Origin: Pseudomonas segetis | Lineage (GTDB): Bacteria; Pseudomonadota; Gammaproteobacteria; Pseudomonadales; Pseudomonadaceae | DNA: 64,000 bases | Direction: 5' to 3' | Assembly (NCBI RefSeq): GCF_900188155.1 | Contig: NZ_FZOG01000007.1 | Coordinates: 1 to 64,000 of the forward strand | In this document: piece by piece, positions 45,078 through 54,335 of the stretch | Layout: every line of letters begins with the position of its first letter | Position numbering within the stretch: the first letter of the stretch is position 1 | The notes under the pieces: model-generated | The model's database searches: none | Told to the model about the DNA's origin: nothing | Seen by the model: only the letters and a program-made list of their open reading frames with translations | Made by a program: the position numbers and the translations under genes

Positions 45078-45321
45078 CGCTAGCTCCTTTTTCTTGTTGT
45101 TCAGCGCCAGCTGTTACCGGGCTGATAGTCAGGACAGGCCGCCGATAAGCGCCACTGTCTATGCTGACAACAGGTCGATGTCACGGGTCACATGATGCCG
45201 ACAAGCGTTGCAGCAACCTAGTTGTGTCAAAGTGCTACGGCACATTGATGGACAGGATGCTACCACGCCTTTTTTAATAATGGAGCGTTGATTTTGAAGA
45301 GTTTTTCCATATTTCGAACAA

Positions 45322-48300
45322 TCAAAAATCACGCTTGAAGAAAATATCCAGCGAACTGGCCAACCCGCTGGCGGCTTCCAGGTACAGGCGCTTGGTCAAT
45401 TCATAGCGCAGGGCCACGGTATTGACCGGCTCAAACACCCCGACGCCATAACGCAGGCTAAGCCGTTCGGAAAGCTTGCCACTGGCCACCACACTGGTAC
45501 GGTCGCCACTGCCTTCGCTGTCGAGTTCGAAATCCTTGATGCCCATGGTCTGGGCGAGATTACCGGCAAAGGGTGATGAGCCCTTGAGCCCCAACGCGAC
45601 GACGGCCTGGCCGATCAGATTATTGTCACCGCTGTCCTGGCCAATGGGCCGCCCCAGTATCAGGTAGCTCAATGCCTGGTTCTGACTCATTGCCGGCTCG
45701 GAGAACACTTCGCTCTTTGGCTGCGCAGCATTGCCACTTAGACGCAAGCCCGCAACCACATCGTCAACGGTGCGAATCGCTTCTACATCCAGGTAAGGTT
45801 GATCAATTGGCCCGGCAAACAGCAGACGCGCACGGCGGATTTGCAACTTCTGGCCATAAGCACTGAACTTGCCATTATTGAGATTGAGTACGCCACGGGT
45901 ATCCAGGTCATTGCCAATGTGTACATTGCCAGCAATCTCGGCCTTGAGCCCAAAGCCACTGAACTTGAGCTGATCCTGACCGACGATCACGTCGACATCC
46001 ATAACGATGGCGACCGGCTTGGCTTCCAGCGCCTGGTTGCCAACGATGCGTGCATCGCTCGACACTTGCACAGTCGACGGCGGCAGCTCGCGCACCTCGA
46101 TACTTCCACGGGGCACCAGTACCTTGCCACGTACCGACATTTGCTTCTTGGCAACCACAACCGTGATATCCGGTTCGACTTCAAGCGCCGCGTAGGGCTC
46201 AACATGAACGGGCAGGCGCTTGGCGCTGATGTTCAGTTGCCCATCCAGGCTATCGCCCCACGCCAGATTGCCTTTTAACTTGCCAGCGCCCTGCTCTCCG
46301 CTGCGCCAGTCCCCCGTCAGTTGCAGGCTCTGCCCGTTGATCAGGGCCAGTAGTTGCAAGCCTTCAAAGTTGGTTGGCAATTGGCCGCCAGACACTTCGC
46401 CATCAGTTAGTTGCACCCGGCCATTGACCAGCGGTGCCAGCAGCGTACCGGACAATGTGCCGTTACCGCCTAGCCTGCCTTTCAAGGTATCGACCATGGG
46501 CACAAAGGGCCTGGCAACCGAAAGGTCTAGGTTCTGCAGGTCGAAGGTGCCTGATATCGGCCGTTTGCCGGGTCGAGGATCAAGCTTGGCCTGGACATTG
46601 AGCTGGCCGATCTTTGGCCCGCTCAACTGCAGGCTGCTGATGATCTGCGTGGGCTTCAAATCACTGGTCAGGCGCAACCTGTCGTAGCTGAAATCGCTCC
46701 ATTGACCGGCATTGCGGACTTGCAAGGCACCGCGTCCGGCATCCAGGGTAATTTGCCCGCTAGGACCGGCGCTGGGAATATCCAGCTTGATCGCCGCGTC
46801 CAGCTGCCCCTTCCAGGCGAAATCGTCCGGGAACCATTGGGCCAGGCTGTCCAGAGCAAAGCCCTTGAGCTGGTAACGGATTCGCGGGTTCGGCAGCAGG
46901 CGCTGGTCTTCGCCACACAAAGAGGCGCTACCGGAGCGCCAGCAGTGCCTGCCCAGGGTGATCTGACCGTTGGCCAGGCGCTCCAGGGTCGTGGCCTGTT
47001 GCAAACGCCAATCCTGGCCACCACTTTTGATTTGGCCACTGTCCAGCGTACCGCGCCAATCACCTTTATCGTTCAGCATGCCGTGCAACGCCGTGGAGGT
47101 CTCAAGCAGCGGTCCGCTGAGATTGAGTTTGAGCCCTTGCCGTTGTTTGTTCCCCTGGGCGCTTGCATCGAGACGCCCCAGCTGGGTCTCGCCAAGGGCT
47201 ATGCCGTCGGCGATAAGCGTCACTTCAGCTTGCTGTGCGCGGTTCAAGGTTGCATCAAGGTCTAGGCTGTTGATCCGTTGATCGGTGTAGGCAAGTTGTT
47301 GGCCTTTGAGTGTCAGCTTGGCTTGCGGCGCCTTGAGACTACCAGCCAGGTCGACCTTGCCGTTAACCTGCCCCTGCAACCCCGGCCAGAGCTGGCCAAG
47401 TCGCGGCAGATTCAGCTTTAGTTCTCCGGCAAGCGAGTGATCCAGGCCACCATTGCCGCTGATGGTGTTTTCGCCAAGCTTGATATTCAGTGAACTCAAG
47501 GTCCAGGACTGGCCGGCACCCGTCGCATCGACCTTGAACTGAGCCGGTTGCCCGCGAAGCTTGCCATTGATATCCAGCGCGGTGCTTAGCTTGAGAGTTT
47601 CATTTTTCAGCTCACCTTTGCTTTCCAGGGGGCCAGCCAGCTTGCCCGGCATTTCAGCCACCCAATACGCTGGGTCGATATCGCTGAGTTGCAGCTGTGT
47701 ATCCCAACTGATGCCATCGGCAAAGCCAACCTGGACTCGCCCGCCCGCCTTGCCCTGTCCGGCCACGACCTGTAGATCGGGCAGATGCACTTGGGTCAGG
47801 TTGCCGCTGACAGGCGTTTTTACGCTGAATGGCCCGGCTGGGCCGAGCAAGTTGGCGTCAATGTTCCCCAGGTAGTTCCCGTCTGCAAAGCTGATATCAC
47901 CGGTGAGTGTTTTAACCGTTACCGGTGGCGGGCTTTCCAATGGATAGAGCATCAGCCAGGGAAAATCACGCCAGTCGAAGCTGGCATCGACACTAAAGCC
48001 ATCGCTCCAGCTCATCCTGGCGTTCAGGTCGAGTTTGCGTTGTTCATCGGCACTGAGTTGCAGCTGTGAGATATCAGCACCAGTGCCTGTGACCAAAGCT
48101 TGCAGCAACAGGCCTACATCACCGCCATCGCCCGGTAACTGCGCGTTCCCTTTGATTGTGTAACCTTGCTTAAGGTCACCATCGGCAGTCAGTAAGACCT
48201 TGTTCAAACGCAGCGTATCGGGCAACTCCGCGCTGCCTTTGAATCCATCGGCCTTGAGTTGCACTTTAGCCGGTAGATTTTCAGCCAGGGCTTGCAGCTC

Positions 48301-48996
48301 GCCGGTCAAATGCCCTGATAAATAGCCGCTGCTTTGTGCATCGATATCCAGGGATTTCTGTAGGTCGCCGCTGATGTTCAGCACCAGCTTCCAGGCCCCG
48401 TCATCGGGGGACGGCAGGTTTATATCGCCTGCAAGCGTTAATGGCCAGTCACCTGTTGGCTTGAGCAGCCCGGTCAGGGCAAGGCTCAAATCCTCGCGTT
48501 GCAGATCAAACTTATCAATCTTCAGTCCGTCAGCCGTCCAATGTGCAGCCATCTCCATGCCTTGCAGCTGTTCAACGCCATTAAGTTGCAAGCTGCCGAT
48601 TTTTATATCCCCCAGCTCAATGGCAACCGGCAGATTCAACTCGGGCAAGGTGATCGGTCCACTGCTGGGCTCGTCACTGCTGGCTGGCAATTGCAGGGCA
48701 ATGGCTTGCGCCTTGAGCTGGTCGATGCACAAAGTCATGCGCAGCAGACAGCCAGGCGACCACTCCAATGCCGGGTGATCAACCTCGACAACAGTGGAGT
48801 CTTGCTGCCACTTCAGTGCATCAGCCTGCCAGTACCCAGCCAAGCGGCCACTGAAGTTTGTCAGTTGCAGCCCTGGCACCTGGTCCAGGAGCCAACGACT
48901 GCCCGCTTGCGTGCCTAACAGGCTGGCAATTGCGATCAGCAATATCAGGACTAAAGCCAGTACAGCCCAGAGGCCGCGCTTCAACAGAGGATTCAA
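45322..48996 (-). CDS. tamB: TamB, translocation and assembly module inner-membrane subunit
   Basis: A 1224-residue AsmA/TamB-type protein. One N-terminal helix (LWAVLALVLILLIAIASLLG) anchors it, a long beta-rich periplasmic bridge follows, and the C-terminal DUF490 domain has VRGKVLVPRGSIEVRELP, LKFSGFGLKAEIAGNVHIG, RARLLFAGPIDQPYLDVEA and LSYLILGRPIG. It works with TamA in inserting outer-membrane proteins and in moving phospholipid between membranes. Its ATG overlaps the tamA stop by four bases. Confidence 0.92.
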   Translation of the reverse strand: MNPLLKRGLWAVLALVLILLIAIASLLGTQAGSRWLLDQVPGLQLTNFSGRLAGYWQADALKWQQDSTVVEVDHPALEWSPGCLLRMTLCIDQLKAQAIALQLPASSDEPSSGPITLPELNLPVAIELGDIKIGSLQLNGVEQLQGMEMAAHWTADGLKIDKFDLQREDLSLALTGLLKPTGDWPLTLAGDINLPSPDDGAWKLVLNISGDLQKSLDIDAQSSGYLSGHLTGELQALAENLPAKVQLKADGFKGSAELPDTLRLNKVLLTADGDLKQGYTIKGNAQLPGDGGDVGLLLQALVTGTGADISQLQLSADEQRKLDLNARMSWSDGFSVDASFDWRDFPWLMLYPLESPPPVTVKTLTGDISFADGNYLGNIDANLLGPAGPFSVKTPVSGNLTQVHLPDLQVVAGQGKAGGRVQVGFADGISWDTQLQLSDIDPAYWVAEMPGKLAGPLESKGELKNETLKLSTALDINGKLRGQPAQFKVDATGAGQSWTLSSLNIKLGENTISGNGGLDHSLAGELKLNLPRLGQLWPGLQGQVNGKVDLAGSLKAPQAKLTLKGQQLAYTDQRINSLDLDATLNRAQQAEVTLIADGIALGETQLGRLDASAQGNKQRQGLKLNLSGPLLETSTALHGMLNDKGDWRGTLDSGQIKSGGQDWRLQQATTLERLANGQITLGRHCWRSGSASLCGEDQRLLPNPRIRYQLKGFALDSLAQWFPDDFAWKGQLDAAIKLDIPSAGPSGQITLDAGRGALQVRNAGQWSDFSYDRLRLTSDLKPTQIISSLQLSGPKIGQLNVQAKLDPRPGKRPISGTFDLQNLDLSVARPFVPMVDTLKGRLGGNGTLSGTLLAPLVNGRVQLTDGEVSGGQLPTNFEGLQLLALINGQSLQLTGDWRSGEQGAGKLKGNLAWGDSLDGQLNISAKRLPVHVEPYAALEVEPDITVVVAKKQMSVRGKVLVPRGSIEVRELPPSTVQVSSDARIVGNQALEAKPVAIVMDVDVIVGQDQLKFSGFGLKAEIAGNVHIGNDLDTRGVLNLNNGKFSAYGQKLQIRRARLLFAGPIDQPYLDVEAIRTVDDVVAGLRLSGNAAQPKSEVFSEPAMSQNQALSYLILGRPIGQDSGDNNLIGQAVVALGLKGSSPFAGNLAQTMGIKDFELDSEGSGDRTSVVASGKLSERLSLRYGVGVFEPVNTVALRYELTKRLYLEAASGLASSLDIFFKRDF

Positions 48997-50732
48997 ATCT
49001 CTGGCCCCATTGAGAAGTGGATATGAATGCCGTCGTCATCGTCGTCACCCGGATTGATCGGCTTGGCCAAGTCCAGACGCAGTGGCCCCAGGGGCGAAAT
49101 CCAGCGAATGCCAAACCCAAAGGATTTTTTCAGCGACGGCAACTCCAGGTCATTAAACGAATTGCCCTGGTCAAAGAAGGTCGCGACCCGCCATTTTTCG
49201 GCGACGCTGTATTGATACTCGACCGAACCGGCTACCAGATAACGGCCACCAATCTTGTCGCCATCGGAGTTCTCAGGCGACAGGCTGTCATAGTCGTAGC
49301 CACGCACACTTTGGTCGCCCCCGGCGAAAAAGCGCAGCGAGGGCGGCACATTGCCGAAGCCATTGGATTCTGTACCGCCCACCTGTGCGCGCCCCAGGAA
49401 GCGATGCTTTTTGGCGATGGTATAAAGGCCCTTGGCCATTGCATTGGAATGCACCACGTCCGAGTCAGAGCCCATGCCCTCTTTACCCGCAGAAAGATCG
49501 AACTGCAAACGGTAGCCCTGGCTCGGGTCGATCTGGCTGTCGCTGTGCAAGTAGGCGTAGCTGATACCCGGCAATAGCAAGGTACTCAAGCCAGAGTCGT
49601 CACCCAGCTTGTATTCTTCATGCTGCCATTTCAGCGAGATTACCCGTTGCCAGCCGCTATCGAGCTGACTGTGCCATTCGGGCCCGACAGTGATCAGCTT
49701 GCTCAAGGTGTCGGTATCTGGCAGATCTTCATACTGATAACCGCCTGCAAACCTGAATTTATCGGTCAATGGTGGATCAAGCGGCACGTCATAGAACAGG
49801 CTGACATTTTGCCGGGGCGCTGAAAGCTCCATTTCAGCGCCATAGCTGTGGCCTTGCGGGTTGGCATAGTGGCGGGTCCAGTTAGCCCGTCCACGGGGGC
49901 CAACGTCCGTCGAGAAACCAAGTCCAAGCCCCATGCTGCGGGGTTTGCGCGCGGTGAGCTGGACATCCACGGGAATAATGTCACCACTGGCCTGGGCTGG
50001 GTTGGCGTCGACCTGCACATTGTCGAAATAATCGCTTGAGCGCAGCGCCTGGTAAAGCTCGGCAATTTTGTCGGAGTTATAGAGTGTGTTCGGCGCGAAC
50101 GGCACCATGCGATGCAGCAACTCATTGTCGAGCTCGTAGTCGCCCGAGAAGGTGACATCACCGAACGCATAGCGCGGGCCACTTTCATAGATCAAGGCGA
50201 CATCGGCAATCCCAGCCTGCGGATCAATATCAAGCTGCTGGCTGGTGAACTTGCCGGCAAAGAAACCATAGCGCGAGGCTTGAGTCAGGATGTAGCGTTT
50301 AACCGCCTCGTAGGCGCCATGGTTGAGTACGTCGCCCGACTTGAGGTGTGCATCCTTTGGCAATTTGAATTGGCTGAGCTCTCCAGCGGGTCCATCAACC
50401 TGCACCACCACGTTACGCAGATGCACGGGCTCACCGGGGTTGATCTTGATTTTTAGCTGCGGCGGGGTTTCCTTGTTCACCTCGACACTGATCTGCGCTT
50501 GATAATAGCCGAGCGCCTGCGCGGCTTTTACCGCCTGTTGCTTGGCGACCAGGCTGAAACGTTGCAAGGCATCGGCATCGCGCTCGCCGAGCGATCCGAT
50601 ATAGCCTTCCACGTTGGCCTTTAGTTCTTTATTTGCCGGTTTGATGGAAACAGTTAAACGCGACTCAGCCAGGGAACTGGCGCAGAACATTATGAGCGCC
50701 ACTCCGGCGCAAAGCTTTTTCACCACTGTCAT
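48993..50732 (-). CDS. tamA: TamA, Omp85-family outer-membrane protein
   Basis: Omp85-family protein of 579 residues, the usual TamA length. A signal peptide (ending SSLAESR) is followed by three POTRA domains (about residues 22-260; for example ALQRFSLVAKQQAVKAAQALGYYQAQISVEV in two parts) and a 16-strand barrel. GGDQSVRGYDYDSL holds the barrel-lid RGYD motif, and FGFGIRWISPLGPLRLDLAKP the last strands. ATG at 50732 is chosen because it begins the signal peptide. Confidence 0.93.
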   Translation of the reverse strand: MTVVKKLCAGVALIMFCASSLAESRLTVSIKPANKELKANVEGYIGSLGERDADALQRFSLVAKQQAVKAAQALGYYQAQISVEVNKETPPQLKIKINPGEPVHLRNVVVQVDGPAGELSQFKLPKDAHLKSGDVLNHGAYEAVKRYILTQASRYGFFAGKFTSQQLDIDPQAGIADVALIYESGPRYAFGDVTFSGDYELDNELLHRMVPFAPNTLYNSDKIAELYQALRSSDYFDNVQVDANPAQASGDIIPVDVQLTARKPRSMGLGLGFSTDVGPRGRANWTRHYANPQGHSYGAEMELSAPRQNVSLFYDVPLDPPLTDKFRFAGGYQYEDLPDTDTLSKLITVGPEWHSQLDSGWQRVISLKWQHEEYKLGDDSGLSTLLLPGISYAYLHSDSQIDPSQGYRLQFDLSAGKEGMGSDSDVVHSNAMAKGLYTIAKKHRFLGRAQVGGTESNGFGNVPPSLRFFAGGDQSVRGYDYDSLSPENSDGDKIGGRYLVAGSVEYQYSVAEKWRVATFFDQGNSFNDLELPSLKKSFGFGIRWISPLGPLRLDLAKPINPGDDDDDGIHIHFSMGPEI

Positions 50733-50935
50733 GAATGCGATGCTAGCACGACGCGAACCTTCACCTAGAGCACTTAAATACACTTAACCACGACTAACTC
50801 AGGCACAAACGTACCACCTGATAGAAGGGCTCAACCGGGGTGAGCCACTTTTATTCAGAATTGTCACTGTGGAAAACTCAGGCGTCATAACCCACCCCCG
50901 GACGACTATCAGTGCGTCCAGCGGTTGGGTCTGTC

Positions 50936-51577
50936 TCAAGCGCTGGCTTTAGTCACCTGTTGCGGGTTGGGATGCAGGAACACGTGCTCTATGACTGGGC
51001 CAATGGCAACCTGACCTATTTCCTCGTAGCCCTGGCGCTGATAGAAGTTGAGGTAGTGTGGATTGCCAGTATCGACCACGATGCCGCCCGAGTTGGGGTC
51101 GTCAGCACACCAGTTGTGCAAGGCTTCGAGCAATTGCTCGCCACGGTGCTTGCCCTGGTATTCGGGATGAATACCCAGCAGAGGCAGTACGTGGTATGTG
51201 CCGATCGGCAGGATAGACATCAAGGCCGCATGGTACTCGAGGTAACGCTTGGTGCAGCGAAAACCGGTGGTTAGCAGCATGCGCATGCGCCATGTCCAAC
51301 TTTCGGTTATGTCGAGCCGACGCTGTGGTGGAGCAATCAAGGCTATACCGATCAAGCGGTCCTCAATCAATAGACCCACTGCCGGCAGGTCCTCACTGAA
51401 GTGTTTTTGCACAAACTCGCGGATGGTTGCACGAACTCGCTGGTCGAAGCCCGGGCGCTCAGCCTCGAACAAATAGGCAAAGGTTGGTTCAAGCCGGTAT
51501 GCGTGATAGAGCAATGAGCGCGCTTCTTGAGCATAACCAGAGTCGAGCATGCGAACTTCAGCAGGGCTATTTGGCAT
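50936..51577 (-). CDS. GNAT-family N-acetyltransferase
   Basis: A 213-residue acetyltransferase. The acetyl-CoA loop motif is LLGIHPEYQGKHRGEQLLEALHN (Q-x-x-G/K-x-G variant, in two parts), followed by IVVDTGNPHYLNFYQRQGYEEIGQV. GAGG lies nine bases before the ATG. Substrate not evident; single gene between tamA and xthA, transcribed away from xthA. Confidence 0.85.
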   Translation of the reverse strand: MPNSPAEVRMLDSGYAQEARSLLYHAYRLEPTFAYLFEAERPGFDQRVRATIREFVQKHFSEDLPAVGLLIEDRLIGIALIAPPQRRLDITESWTWRMRMLLTTGFRCTKRYLEYHAALMSILPIGTYHVLPLLGIHPEYQGKHRGEQLLEALHNWCADDPNSGGIVVDTGNPHYLNFYQRQGYEEIGQVAIGPVIEHVFLHPNPQQVTKASA

Positions 51578-51831
51578 CAGTCACGACCTCTTGTCTTTTG
51601 AATAATGGGCCTAAGTTTCCACCCTAGCACCGCACAACCAAGCCTGCTAGGAAACCGCTGAAAAACCACCGCGCTCCGGCGTTAAAAGCTGCGCGACATA
51701 CCTAGAGTCAGGTTGTTCCTTTACTCTCGTCGCGCGCTAGCCTTTGCAGAGGGCTACACGATGGCTGGCCGCCAGCCCCTCCAATCGGCTAGCATCAGCG
51801 GTCTAATCTACAACGCATTGGATCTGCCGCC

Positions 51832-52644
51832 ATGAAGATTGTTTCCTTCAACATCAACGGCCTGCGCGCCCGCCCGCATCAACTGGCGGCCCTGATTGAA
51901 AAGCATCAGCCGGACGTCATTGGCCTGCAAGAGACCAAGGTATCCGACGAGCAATTTCCTGAAGCCGATATCCATGCGCTCGGCTACCAGGTTCATTATC
52001 ACGGGCAAAAAGGCCACTACGGTGTCGCCCTGCTTTCCCGCCAGGCACCACTGGAGATACACAAGGGGTTTCCCGGCGATGAGGAAGATGCCCAGCGGCG
52101 TTTTATCTACGGCACCTTTGCCGATAAAAACGGCAACCCTGTAACCGTGATGAACGGCTACTTCCCCCAAGGCGAAAGCCGCGACCACCCAACCAAGTTT
52201 CCAGCCAAGCAGCGTTTCTACGCTGACCTGCAGCAATTGCTGGTCAGCCAATTCACGCCAGAGCAGTCACTGGTGGTAATGGGCGACATCAATATCTCAC
52301 CCGAAGACTGTGACATCGGCATTGGCGAAGTGAACCGCAAGCGCTGGCTGAAAACCGGCAAATGCAGCTTTCTTCCCGAAGAACGCGAATGGCTCGCCAC
52401 TCTCAAGGGCTGGGGGCTGGTCGACAGCTTCCGCTGGCAAAACCCGGAGGTTGATGACCAGTTCAGTTGGTTCGACTACCGCAGTCGCGGCTTTGAGGAT
52501 GAACCCAAGCGTGGCCTGCGCATTGATGTAATCCTGGCCAGCGCGCCCCTGCAAGACAGGATCAAGGCAACAGGCATCGATTATGCGCTGCGTGGCATGG
52601 AGAAACCCTCGGATCACGCACCTATCTGGCTTGAGCTCGAATAA
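51832..52644 (+). CDS. xthA: Exodeoxyribonuclease III
   Basis: Exonuclease III / AP endonuclease, 270 residues. MKIVSFNINGLRARPHQL, GLQETKVSDEQFPE (metal-binding Glu), VMNGYFPQGESRDHP, VMGDINISPEDCDIG (catalytic Asp-Asn) and SDHAPIWLELE (catalytic His) form the full active site. It repairs abasic sites and oxidised 3' ends. Confidence 0.95.
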   Translation: MKIVSFNINGLRARPHQLAALIEKHQPDVIGLQETKVSDEQFPEADIHALGYQVHYHGQKGHYGVALLSRQAPLEIHKGFPGDEEDAQRRFIYGTFADKNGNPVTVMNGYFPQGESRDHPTKFPAKQRFYADLQQLLVSQFTPEQSLVVMGDINISPEDCDIGIGEVNRKRWLKTGKCSFLPEEREWLATLKGWGLVDSFRWQNPEVDDQFSWFDYRSRGFEDEPKRGLRIDVILASAPLQDRIKATGIDYALRGMEKPSDHAPIWLELE

Positions 52645-52805
52645 CAGCCCGGGTTGCGCGGCAAGCACAAAACCAAGCTGTCGCGCACCGATCTTTAAGC
52701 GAGCGGGTATGTAAAACACACGTATGCAAAACCGCAGCGTCATATCTTCGCAATAATATTGTCTTATCTTCGCGGCACTTCCCACCCATACAAGGTGTTT
52801 GCCGC

Positions 52806-54167
52806 ATGTCGCGCGTCCTGCTCGATAATGAATCTGATACATGGAGCCGTGCCTGCTCCCTTATTCTGCTCGGTTTTATCTGCTACGCCCTGCCCTGGTC
52901 GGTATTCGCCGCCCAGCAAACCGAGGCTCCGCTGCTGCGCATCCAGGGTTCCAATACCATTGGCGCCAAGCTGGGGCCGGCGCTGGTCAAGGGCATGCTT
53001 GAGGCACAGGGCTACAGTGCTATCAGCCTGCAGCCCGGCAGCGTCGAAAACGAACAGAAGATAGTGGCGACCTCGGACAAGGGCCAAGCGGTTACTGTCG
53101 ATCTTGCCGCCCACGGTTCAAGCACCGGTTTTGTCGGCCTGCGCGATGGCAGCGCCGACATTGCGGCGGCTTCACGGCCGATCAAGGATGCTGAAGTCGC
53201 CAACCTGGGCGACATGAAAAGCCACGATGCCGAGCAGGTAATCGCCATTGATGGACTGGCCATCATCCTGCACCCGAGCAACCCAATAAGCTCACTGCGC
53301 ACCGATCAATTGGCGCAGGTGTTTTCCGGGGAAATCAGCAACTGGGAGCAATTGGGCGGCCCGCCTGGTGAAATCCACTTGTATGCGCGTGATGACAACT
53401 CCGGCACCTATGACACCTTCAAGGAATTGGTGCTCAGCGCCAACGGCAAGTCGTTGGCGGCGTCCGCCAGACGATTTGAGTCAAACGACAAGCTTTCCGA
53501 CACTGTCAGCAGCGATCCGCAAGGCATAGGTTTCACCGGCCTGCCCTCTATTCGTCAGGCCAAGGCCCTGGCCATCGCCAGCGGCGAATCACAACCCATG
53601 CTGCCGACACGCACGGCGATTGCCACCGAGGACTATCCATTATCGCGACGCCTGTACCTCTACAACTCGCCAAATCAAAGCAAGCCCTGGGTCAATGCGC
53701 TGGTCAACTTTGCGCACAGCCCACGCGGCCAAGCCATAGTTGCGCAAAATGGCTTTATTTCGCAGACAGTCAGCGCGGTCAAGGTAAGTCCCACGAATGA
53801 TATGCCCGATGCTTATCAGCAACTGAGCACTGATGCCCAGCGGCTGTCCGTCAACTTTCGCTTTGCCGAAGGTAGCGCCGACCTGGATAACAAGGCCTTG
53901 CGTGACCTCAATCGCGTCATGGACTACCTGACTGTCCACGACAAGCTGCACCAGAAGGTGGTACTGGCCGGCTTTGGCGACCCAAAGTCCGACCCGGCCC
54001 GCGCCGAGTTGCTGTCCAAGTTGCGCGCCATGGCTGTTCGCCGCGAACTGGCCAGGCAAGGCGTCATCTTCAAAGACATCATCGGCCTCGGTGATGTGCT
54101 GCCCGTCGCCGCCAATGACTCCGAAGGCCGGATCAAAAACCGTCGGGTTGAAGTCTGGGTTTACTGA
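52806..54167 (+). CDS. PstS-like phosphate-binding domain fused to OmpA peptidoglycan-binding domain
   Basis: A 453-residue exported protein. A signal peptide (about 1-36, ending VFAAQQ) is followed by a type-II periplasmic binding domain of PstS type (about 40-320) with LLRIQGSNTIGAKLGPALVKG, IAASRP-like DIAAASRPIKDAE, QVFSGEISNWEQLGG and YARDDNSGTYDTFKE. The C-terminal part (about 340-453) is OmpA-like: RFAEGSADLDNKALRDLNRV, LAGFGDPKSDPARAELLSKLRA and the closing IKNRRVEVWVY. The second domain should tie the binding domain to peptidoglycan. No ABC transporter gene is adjacent, so it is probably a wall-tethered phosphate (or phosphate-like ligand) binder. AAGGTG lies eight bases before the ATG. 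Confidence 0.88.
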   Translation: MSRVLLDNESDTWSRACSLILLGFICYALPWSVFAAQQTEAPLLRIQGSNTIGAKLGPALVKGMLEAQGYSAISLQPGSVENEQKIVATSDKGQAVTVDLAAHGSSTGFVGLRDGSADIAAASRPIKDAEVANLGDMKSHDAEQVIAIDGLAIILHPSNPISSLRTDQLAQVFSGEISNWEQLGGPPGEIHLYARDDNSGTYDTFKELVLSANGKSLAASARRFESNDKLSDTVSSDPQGIGFTGLPSIRQAKALAIASGESQPMLPTRTAIATEDYPLSRRLYLYNSPNQSKPWVNALVNFAHSPRGQAIVAQNGFISQTVSAVKVSPTNDMPDAYQQLSTDAQRLSVNFRFAEGSADLDNKALRDLNRVMDYLTVHDKLHQKVVLAGFGDPKSDPARAELLSKLRAMAVRRELARQGVIFKDIIGLGDVLPVAANDSEGRIKNRRVEVWVY

Positions 54168-54335
54168 AATCACACAAGCCCCTATGCCTAAGGCCTGTTG
54201 TCCACGGGCCTTTGTGCGGGGCCAAGGCTTTGGCAAAGGAGATTATTGAAACATTCATTGTTCTGACGGTCGGAATAACATCAAGCGCAGCGGAGCCATG
54301 GTTGCGCAAGCTCAACGCTCAAGCCGGAGTCGTCA

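Noticed and set aside
51650..51725. Possible third copy of the dyad repeat upstream of xthA
   Set aside because: Only short blocks (CTGA-AAAC, GCGCTC) agree and the ends do not pair well; too weak to call.
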